Below, piece by piece: positions 58,767-64,000 of a stretch of DNA of 64,000 nt. This DNA is from Haloterrigena sp. KLK7 (GTDB lineage Archaea > Halobacteriota > Halobacteria > Halobacteriales > Natrialbaceae). The notes beneath the pieces are model-generated. The model did not search any database. It was given only the letters and a program-made list of their open reading frames with translations, and was not told the origin of the DNA. A program made the translations under genes and the position numbers. Location: assembly GCF_037914945.1 (NCBI RefSeq), contig NZ_CP149787.1:2790001-2854000 (forward strand), read 5' to 3'. Each line of letters starts with the position of its first letter. The first letter of the stretch is position 1.

Positions 58767-61022
58767 CTACTCCTGCTGGGCGTCGACCACGGCCACGCCC
58801 GCCAGGTTCACGATGTCCTTGACCTCGTCGCCCCGCTGGAGGACGTGAACCGGCTTGTCCATGCCGACCAGCATCGGGCCGATGGCGTCGGCGCCGCCGA
58901 GTCGCTGGAGCAGCTTGTAGCCGATGTTACCCGACTCGAGGTTCGGGAAGACGAGCACGTTCGCGGGGTCCTCGAGCTCCGAGAAGCCGTAAGTGCCCTC
59001 GAGGATGTCCTCGACGACGGCCGTGTCGGCCTGCATCTCGCCGTCGACCGGGAAGTCGGCCTCGGGGTCCGCCTGGAGCATGCTCGCGGCGCGTCGGGGT
59101 CTGCGGGTCGCTTCGTTGTCGACGCTGCCGAAGTTCGAGTACGAGAGCAGCGCTGCGCGCGGTTCGATGTTGAACCGGCGTGCGAGCTTGCCCGTCTGTT
59201 TGGTGACCTCCGCGAGGACCTCCTCGTCGGGGTCCTGGTTGACCGTCGCGTCGGCGACGAAGATCACGCGGTTCTTGAACGTCAGCATGTAGACGCCGGC
59301 AGCGTAGTCGACGTCGTCGTCGGTGCCGATGACCTGCAGCGGCGGTCGCAGCGCCGACGGGTAGTGATGCGAGAGGCCGGTCAGGAGGGCGTCGGCGTCG
59401 CCCTGTTCGACCATCACGCTGCCGAAGTAGTTGGTGTCGCGCTCGATGAGTTCGCCGGCCTCGCTCCGGGTGATCCCCTTGCGGGAACGGAGTTCGTGGA
59501 GTCGATCGGCGTACTCCTCGTAGTCGCCGACCGACGGGTCCGCGACCTGCGGATCGAAGTCCAGTCCGAGGTTGGCCGAGGTCTGGCGGATCTCGCTCTC
59601 GTCGCCGATGAGGATCGGCAGCGCGATCCCCTGCTCCTGGATCTGGTAGGCCGCGCGGATCATCTTCTCGTTCTCGCCCTCCGCGAGCGCGACCGTCTTG
59701 GGATCGCTCTTTGCCTTGTTGAGGACGACGCGCATCATCTCGCGGGACTTCCCGAGGCGGGCCTCGAGTTCCTCCTCGTACTCGTCTAAGTCGAGTTCGG
59801 TGCGTGCGGCGCCGGACTCCATCGCGGCCTCCGCGATCGCCGGCGCGACGCGGAAGAGCACGCGCGGGTCGACCGGCTTGGGAATGATGTAGTCGGGGCC
59901 GTACTGGATCGGTTCGTCGCCGTAGGCCTTGACGACCGCGTCGGGGACGTCCTGGCGGGCGAGGTCTGCCAGCGCCTCGGCGCAGGCGACCTTCATCTCC
60001 TCGTTGATCTCGGTCGCGCGCACGTCGAGCGCGCCGCGGAAGATGAAGGGGAAGCCGAGCACGTTGTTGACCTGGTTCGGGTAGTCCGAGCGGCCGGTGG
60101 CCATGATGACCGTGTCGTCGCGGGCTTCTTTGGCCTCCTCGTAGCCGATCTCGGGATCGGGGTTGGCCATCGCGAAGATGATCGGATCGTCGGCCATCGA
60201 GCGGACCATGTCCTGCGAGACGATGCCGCCGATCGAGAGGCCGACGAACACGTCGGCGCCCTCCATCGCGTCCGCGAGGCCGCCTTCGGGGAGGTCCCGG
60301 GCGAACTGCCGTTTGTACTCGTTGACGTCGCCCTCCTCCGCGCGGGCCTCGGTGATGATCCCCGAGGAGTCACACATCGTGATGTTCTCCTTTCGGACGC
60401 CCAGCGACTCGTAGAAGCGGGCCGACGCGATCGCGCTCGCGCCGGCGCCGGAGAAGACGACCTCGAGTTCCTCGAGGCTCTTCCCGGCGATGTCGGCGGC
60501 GTTGAGCAGCGCGGCGCCGGAGATGATCGCGGTACCGTGCTGGTCGTCGTGGAAGACGGGAATGTCGATCTCCTCGCGCAGGCGTTCCTCGATGGTGAAA
60601 CAGCCCGGCGCCTTGATGTCCTCTAGGTTGACGCCGCCGAACGTCGGTTCCATCATCTTGATGGCCTCGACGATCTTGTCGGGGTCGGCCTCGTCGAGTT
60701 CAACGTCGAAGACGTCGATGTCGGCGAAGCGCTTGAACAGCACGCCCTTCCCCTCCATGACGGGTTTCGAGGCCTGCGCGCCGATATCTCCCAGTCCCAG
60801 CACCGCGGAGCCGTTCGAGACGACGCCGACGAGGTTCCCCTTGGCCGTGTACTGGTAGGCGTCGGTCGGGTCCTCGTCGATCTCCGTACACGGCGCGGCG
60901 ACCCCGGGCGAGTACGCGAGCGAGAGGTCGCGTTGGGTATTCGTCGGTTTCGTTGTCGAAATCTCTATCTTTCCCGGCGGATCGGTTCGGTGATACTCGA
61001 GTGCGTCCTCGTCTAATCCCAT
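58767..61022 (-). CDS. maeB: NAD(P)-dependent malic enzyme with phosphotransacetylase-like domain
   Basis: A 751-residue MaeB-type enzyme making pyruvate and CO2 from malate. The N-terminal ~420 residues contain the malic domain ([27 protein letters not shown]) and the Rossmann domain ([25 protein letters not shown]). Residues ~430-751 form a phosphotransacetylase-like domain used for allosteric control and assembly rather than catalysis. The start is [18 protein letters not shown]. Divergent from the PPAT gene. Confidence 0.95.
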   Translation of the reverse strand: MGLDEDALEYHRTDPPGKIEISTTKPTNTQRDLSLAYSPGVAAPCTEIDEDPTDAYQYTAKGNLVGVVSNGSAVLGLGDIGAQASKPVMEGKGVLFKRFADIDVFDVELDEADPDKIVEAIKMMEPTFGGVNLEDIKAPGCFTIEERLREEIDIPVFHDDQHGTAIISGAALLNAADIAGKSLEELEVVFSGAGASAIASARFYESLGVRKENITMCDSSGIITEARAEEGDVNEYKRQFARDLPEGGLADAMEGADVFVGLSIGGIVSQDMVRSMADDPIIFAMANPDPEIGYEEAKEARDDTVIMATGRSDYPNQVNNVLGFPFIFRGALDVRATEINEEMKVACAEALADLARQDVPDAVVKAYGDEPIQYGPDYIIPKPVDPRVLFRVAPAIAEAAMESGAARTELDLDEYEEELEARLGKSREMMRVVLNKAKSDPKTVALAEGENEKMIRAAYQIQEQGIALPILIGDESEIRQTSANLGLDFDPQVADPSVGDYEEYADRLHELRSRKGITRSEAGELIERDTNYFGSVMVEQGDADALLTGLSHHYPSALRPPLQVIGTDDDVDYAAGVYMLTFKNRVIFVADATVNQDPDEEVLAEVTKQTGKLARRFNIEPRAALLSYSNFGSVDNEATRRPRRAASMLQADPEADFPVDGEMQADTAVVEDILEGTYGFSELEDPANVLVFPNLESGNIGYKLLQRLGGADAIGPMLVGMDKPVHVLQRGDEVKDIVNLAGVAVVDAQQE

Positions 61023-61139
61023 ATTGGGGACACTGCAGGGGAGTACTAAAAACAATGTGAAGGTCAGTTTCGACAATCGTCGAATTTTCGATCCGATCCG
61101 ATCGGTGCTCGAGACCGACGCGTTCCCCGATTCGACCGT

Positions 61140-61145
61140 TTTATA
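61140..61145 (+). promoter_or_regulatory. TATA element of the PPAT gene
   Basis: TTTATA is centred 27 bases before the ATG at 61170. The leaderless geometry supports that ATG over one 12 bases upstream. Confidence 0.6.
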
Positions 61146-61169
61146 CGCTCCGCGCCAGTGGAATGGGGT

Positions 61170-61658
61170 ATGGACGTCGCGCTTGGTGGGACGTTCGACC
61201 CCGTCCACGACGGCCACCGTCGGCTGTTCGAACGGGCGTTCGAACTCGGAGACGTGACTGTGGGACTGACGAGCGACGAACTCGCACCGAAGACACGACA
61301 CGTCGAACGCCGCGTCAGATCGTTCGACGAACGGAAGGAAGCGCTGGAGGCGGAGCTCGAGTCGTTCGCCGCGGACCACGACCGGCAGTTCGAGGTGCGG
61401 TGTCTCGAGGAACCGACCGGCATCGCGACCGAACCGCAGTTCGACTATCTGGTCGTCTCGCCGGAGACGAAAGACGGCGGCGAGCGGATCAACGAGATCC
61501 GTCGGGAGCGCGGCCACGACCCCCTCGAGGTCGTCGTCGTGCCGCACGTCCGCGCGGAGGACGGCGATATCATCTCGAGCACCCGAATCGTCGAAGGCGA
61601 GATCGACGAACACGGAAACGTGCGCGACGAAGGGGACGACGCGGCCGAAGCCAACTGA
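61170..61658 (+). CDS. coaD: Phosphopantetheine adenylyltransferase (archaeal PPAT)
   Basis: A 162-residue nucleotidyltransferase that adds AMP to 4'-phosphopantetheine, the penultimate step of coenzyme A synthesis. The ATP-binding motif is [15 protein letters not shown] (HxGH-type) at the start, and [12 protein letters not shown] is the second ATP-site motif. Archaeal PPATs belong to this eukaryotic-like group. The promoter spacing fixes the start at [10 protein letters not shown]. Confidence 0.93.
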   Translation: MDVALGGTFDPVHDGHRRLFERAFELGDVTVGLTSDELAPKTRHVERRVRSFDERKEALEAELESFAADHDRQFEVRCLEEPTGIATEPQFDYLVVSPETKDGGERINEIRRERGHDPLEVVVVPHVRAEDGDIISSTRIVEGEIDEHGNVRDEGDDAAEAN

Positions 61659-61814
61659 CGGTCGCGGATCGTTCCGATGGCCCAGCCGGGGAGCGAACCG
61701 GGTGACAGCGCGATGATCGTTCGACTCGCGAATTTCGTTCTCGTAGCGTATACTTACGCCGGCGCAGTACGGGACTATTCCGATGAAACAGTCGAAACGG
61801 TCGGCTCGGTCGAG

Positions 61815-62123
61815 TCACCACCGCGGCGGCTCGAGGCCCGCGGTTTCGAGCAGGTCCTTCCAGCGAGACTGGATCGAGAGCCGCGAAACGTCCGCAGCGT
61901 CGGCGACGGCGCCCTGCGTTCGGCCCTCGCCGGCGACGAGCGACCCGGCGTAGACGCTGGCCGCGAGGACGGCTCGCTTCGATCGGTCGTCCTCGGGAAC
62001 GTCAGTCAGGAAGAGATCCACCGCACACGACCGCGCCTCGGTCGATAGCTCCAGTCGATCGGCGATCCGATCGAGTTCCTCGAGCCACGGTTCGTATTCG
62101 ATCCGGTCCCGCGCGCTGTGCAT
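61815..62123 (-). CDS. Small cyclin-box (TFB-core-like) protein
   Basis: A 102-residue helical protein. LDRIADRLELSTEARSCAVDLFLTDVPEDDRSKRAVLAASVYAGSLVAGEGRTQGAVADAADVSRLSIQSRWKDLL spans one cyclin-like repeat as in the core of TFB: helices, then AASVYAGS...RTQGAVADAADVS. There is no zinc ribbon or second repeat. It could be a transcription adaptor or a TFB relic. A TATA-like CTTTAT 28 bases upstream supports the ATG at 62123; an in-frame ATG nine codons earlier is less likely. Confidence 0.75.
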   Translation of the reverse strand: MHSARDRIEYEPWLEELDRIADRLELSTEARSCAVDLFLTDVPEDDRSKRAVLAASVYAGSLVAGEGRTQGAVADAADVSRLSIQSRWKDLLETAGLEPPRW

Positions 62124-62382
62124 ACGGCCGGCTATCGGTGCAGCCCGCATAAAGGTACGGCACGACACGTCAGAAAACGAGTACATATTCGGACGGCTGG
62201 CGCGAAAGAGTACCGAACGAACCGTCCAATCCGGTGCTACGCTGGACAACGTTCAGCTACGAACGAGTAGCCGAAATGGCTGTTCTCTGGTATTTTCACT
62301 AGGACACGACTACTAAACCGGGTTGTCTCCGTCCGTCACAATAGACGCTCGTCCGGTCTCGCTGCACGGCTGCGTCCCGTCC

Positions 62383-62556
62383 ATGAAAGAGCCAACCTGC
62401 AAGCTCGTCTGTACCGGCTGCGGCCTCGAGATGCCGTACCGGAATCGATCGCTGGCCGAACAAGCGGCGGAGCTGCACCAGCTCCGGGATTCGGAGCACG
62501 TGACGTTTATCGTGCCGCCGGACTGGTCGCCCGAAGAGCCAGTGAAACAGCGGTAG
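62383..62556 (+). CDS. Small CxxC protein
   Basis: A 57-residue protein, MKEPTCKLVCTGCGLEMPYRNRSLAEQAAELHQLRDSEHVTFI... A CxxC with a nearby cysteine and a histidine could bind one zinc ion. Such mini-proteins are abundant in haloarchaea. Codon use is normal for the genome. A longer reading upstream (20 residues) is not favoured. Confidence 0.6.
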   Translation: MKEPTCKLVCTGCGLEMPYRNRSLAEQAAELHQLRDSEHVTFIVPPDWSPEEPVKQR

Positions 62557-62602
62557 CGCGTATCGACAGGTACTTACTCGATTCGTGAAAACCTGGGGGT
62601 GA

Positions 62603-62687
62603 GCGCGGGTAGCCAAGCTAGGCCAACGGCGCAGCGCTTAGGACGCTGTCCCGTAGGGGTCCGCCGGTTCGAATCCGGTCCCGCGCA
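62603..62687 (+). tRNA. tRNA-Leu (UAG)
   Basis: A class II tRNA of 85 bases. Acceptor arms GCGCGGG/CCCGCGC; anticodon stem CAGCG/CGCTG with loop CTTAGGA, giving anticodon UAG. It has a long variable arm (TCCCGTAGGGGTCC) and a T-arm CCGG-TTCGAAT-CCGG; the discriminator is A. No intron or encoded CCA. Two more copies of its 3' end follow within 260 bases. Confidence 0.95.
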
Positions 62688-62715
62688 TGAGCGAACGCAG
62701 TGAGCGAAGAGCAGG

Positions 62716-62728
62716 CCGGATTCGAACC
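62716..62728 (-). repeat. Inverted T-arm fragment 1 of tRNA-Leu
   Basis: CCGGATTCGAACC is the exact reverse complement of GGTTCGAATCCGG in the tRNA-Leu T-arm. It sits between the first and second tail copies and can pair with either. A GGAAACC/GGTTTCC hairpin (about 62731-62755) follows. Confidence 0.8.
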
Positions 62729-62756
62729 CTGGAAACCGAACGTAGTGAGGTTTCCT

Positions 62757-62781
62757 CCGGTTCGAATCCGGTCCCGCGCAT
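62757..62781 (+). repeat. tRNA-Leu tail, copy 2 (perfect)
   Basis: All 25 bases equal 62664-62688, that is, the T-arm, 3' acceptor strand, discriminator and one following base of tRNA-Leu. The two start 93 bases apart. A perfect match indicates a recent event or strong maintenance. Confidence 0.95.
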
Positions 62782-62783
62782 TG

Positions 62784-62863
62784 TCTGCGAATCGTAGATT
62801 CGCAGGCCAGCAAATCTCTGATTTGCGCTGCTGTCGCGAGCAACTCCGCGAGCGACAGCAATC
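62784..62863. repeat. Three consecutive hairpins in the tRNA-Leu tail array
   Basis: CTGCGAATC-GTA-GATTCGCAG, then GCAAATC-TCT-GATTTGC, then a longer pair TGCTGTCGC...GCGACAGCA. They lie directly after tail copy 2. Two have 3-base loops, like the hairpins in gltX, the histidine kinase and the region before gltX. Confidence 0.8.
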
Positions 62864-62868
62864 GCCGA

Positions 62869-62880
62869 CCGATTCGAACG
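62869..62880 (-). repeat. Inverted T-arm fragment 2 of tRNA-Leu
   Basis: CCGATTCGAACG, close to the reverse complement of the T-arm core. It is followed by a GAAGACG...CGTCTTC stem and then tail copy 3, repeating the order of the first unit. Confidence 0.65.
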
Positions 62881-62928
62881 AGAGAAGACGCGCGCAGCGA
62901 CCGACGGGAGCGAGCACGTCTTCGCGTT

Positions 62929-62948
62929 GTTCGAATCCGGTCTCGCGC
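62929..62948 (+). repeat. tRNA-Leu tail, copy 3
   Basis: GTTCGAATCCGGTCTCGCGC matches the tRNA 3' end at 19 of 20 positions. It ends the array; after it the sequence returns to ordinary intergenic DNA. Confidence 0.85.
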
Positions 62949-63081
62949 CGCGCCTCTGACTGATCACAGAAGAAATCCGACAGGAGCCTCGAGTACCTCC
63001 GAGAATCCCAACCGAAGACGGCCCCAAGCCGAAGCGATATCGCTCGAGCACCGAACCGCGACGTCACGGGTTTCGAAGCCG

Positions 63082-63088
63082 TAATAAT
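63082..63088 (+). promoter_or_regulatory. TATA-like element of the small membrane protein gene
   Basis: TAATAAT is centred 26 bases before the ATG at 63111, predicting a leaderless mRNA. Confidence 0.45.
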
Positions 63089-63110
63089 CCTCCGCGTGTC
63101 GACACTAGCT

Positions 63111-63347
63111 ATGAGCCGTACGGGACGATATGGTGACCTCGATTACCCGATGCTCACGAAGAGCGGATTCCTGCTCGGCGTCGGACTCTTAGCACTGGGC
63201 GCGGGCGGCGAACTCCTCGGCCACATGTTCATGGGACCGCTTCCGTCGTGGGAACACACGCTGTTTACCTTCGCGGAGGGCGGCGGCCTCGTCATCGGGT
63301 TCTTCTCGGTGTGGATCTTCGGGGTCATTCTGCCGCTGACGGAGTAG
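63111..63347 (+). CDS. Small conserved haloarchaeal membrane protein
   Basis: A 78-residue protein, MSRTGRYGDLDYPMLTKSGFLLGVGLLALGAGGELLGHMFMG..., with two transmembrane helices separated by PLPSWEHTLFTFAEGGG. Promoter spacing supports this start; six extra upstream residues are possible. No function is known to me. Confidence 0.7.
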   Translation: MSRTGRYGDLDYPMLTKSGFLLGVGLLALGAGGELLGHMFMGPLPSWEHTLFTFAEGGGLVIGFFSVWIFGVILPLTE

Positions 63348-63709
63348 ACGCTCGTCGCGAGCGTGGGGCCACACCGATTGCGTCGAGCCGACGACGAGGA
63401 GCGGTGGTCGTTCGACACCGACCCGTACTCGCGAGTGCGAACTGATTCTCGCTCGAGCGGTCGCCCGAAATCACGGATCGGCGACCGTTCGAAAACGATT
63501 TCGGCGTCGTCGAGAGCGGGCTTTCACTGGTTGAGAATGGACCGAACGCTACGTTACACCGTCGAATGACGGGTTCGCCGTCCGATCGCCGGATCGAGTG
63601 GCAGTCCGCGATGGCCGTCTTTTGAACCCGGCCGAACCGAGAGCGAAGCGACAGACATGCGTCAGACGGTCCATAACGCTTATTCGCGCGGGAGCAACTT
63701 GTATGAGCA
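63348..63709. other. Intergenic, nothing recognised
   Basis: About 360 bases without a credible ORF, RNA gene or repeat. CTTATT at 63679-63684 is a TATA-like element 28 bases before the last gene. Confidence 0.5.
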
Positions 63710-64000
63710 ATGGCCGGGTTAGACGACGTGTTCGGGGATCTCTATGCGAGCATCGATGCCGTTCTCCTCTTTTCACCAAGCGGCTCGTACTACGAGCGAT
63801 TCGCGGACGTCGACGACCTCGACGTTATCGTCGTCGGCACGGAAAACCCCGTCGGCGCCGACGTCTTCGTCGAACTCCCCCTCGCGTTCGACGACATCAA
63901 AGAGCGGATCAAGTTCGGCCTCGAGGGCGCCATCGAACAGGACCTCATCGAGGACGGCGATCAGCTGGTCTGTGCGACGAGTCTCTACGGCGACGAGATC
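63710..64000 (+). CDS. dacZ: Probable diadenylate cyclase (DacZ, DisA_N domain), 5' part
   Basis: The first 97 codons of a gene cut by the window end: MAGLDDVFGDLYASIDAVLLFSPSGSYYERFADVDDLDVIVVGTENPVGADVFVELPLAFDDIKERIKFGLEGAIEQDLIEDGDQLVCATSLYG. The LLFSPSGS opening, the IVVGTEN strand and the ERIKFGLEGAIEQ helix resemble the N-terminus of archaeal DacZ, which makes c-di-AMP, a regulator of osmotic balance. The catalytic DGA and RHR motifs would lie beyond the window, so the call rests on the N-terminus. Confidence 0.6.
   Translation, partial: MAGLDDVFGDLYASIDAVLLFSPSGSYYERFADVDDLDVIVVGTENPVGADVFVELPLAFDDIKERIKFGLEGAIEQDLIEDGDQLVCATSLYGDEI

Noticed and set aside
62603-62948. Integrated plasmid or provirus at tRNA-Leu
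   Set aside because: The tail copies are only ~90-170 bases apart and enclose no genes, so no integrase-bearing element is present; tiny att-bounded cassettes remain possible.

Overview
The window is 64 kb of a haloarchaeal chromosome. It is GC-rich, its proteins are strongly acidic, lipoproteins carry Tat-type twin-arginine or lipobox leaders, and many genes have a TATA-like element 26-30 bases before the start codon, which points to leaderless transcripts. Gene content and order (RNase J - idsA - gltX; rpl7ae - rps28e - rpl24e - ndk; pst/phoU) fit the Halobacteria. A member of the Natrialbales is a reasonable guess, but the sequence alone does not prove it.

Layout. 0-5 kb: RNase J, polyprenyl diphosphate synthase and GluRS (gltX). 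5-11 kb: zinc-ribbon protein, DUF456 membrane protein, SDR, class V aminotransferase, tmcA and a lipoprotein. 11-13 kb: a decayed second tmcA fragment, a VOC protein, a frameshifted molybdopterin oxidoreductase and a DGC-type zinc protein. 13-16 kb: ribosomal/NDK operon, winged-helix regulator and superoxide dismutase. 16-22 kb: divergent RNA ligase and PIN-like partner, then two tandem paralogous histidine kinases. 22-28 kb: small P-loop ATPase pair, thiamine-type ABC transporter and an MBL hydrolase. 28-36 kb: membrane-anchored HTH regulator, tRNA-Glu, a two-domain LEA14-like protein, a GH5-like lipoprotein and a third histidine kinase. 36-46 kb: PEP carboxylase, HNH-like protein, Tat-secreted protein, DUF192, phosphoribosyltransferase, LeuA family, an Fe-S electron-transfer subunit and tRNA-Ser. 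46-56 kb: a bactofilin-like protein and the phosphate block (phoU, pstB-A-C-S, second pstB, AbrB-PhoU regulator). 56-64 kb: aldo/keto reductase, S8e, PQQ-like propeller lipoprotein, malic enzyme, PPAT, cyclin-box protein, tRNA-Leu, small membrane protein and the start of a probable diadenylate cyclase.

There is no insertion sequence, prophage or CRISPR array, so nearly everything is core genome. The unusual signal is small-scale. All three tRNA genes (Glu-CUC, Ser-CGA, Leu-UAG) are followed by extra copies of their own 3' ends. In Ser and Leu the order is tail, hairpin spacer, inverted T-arm fragment, hairpin, tail again; Glu shows a degenerate version. Comparable anchor-plus-hairpin expansions lie inside two genes: after the N-box of the third histidine kinase and near the 3' end of gltX. 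A separate 102-base non-coding repeat (73% identical, ungapped) occurs upstream of gltX and upstream of leuA, and leuA also has a leader with two short upstream ORFs. These are the items most worth following up.
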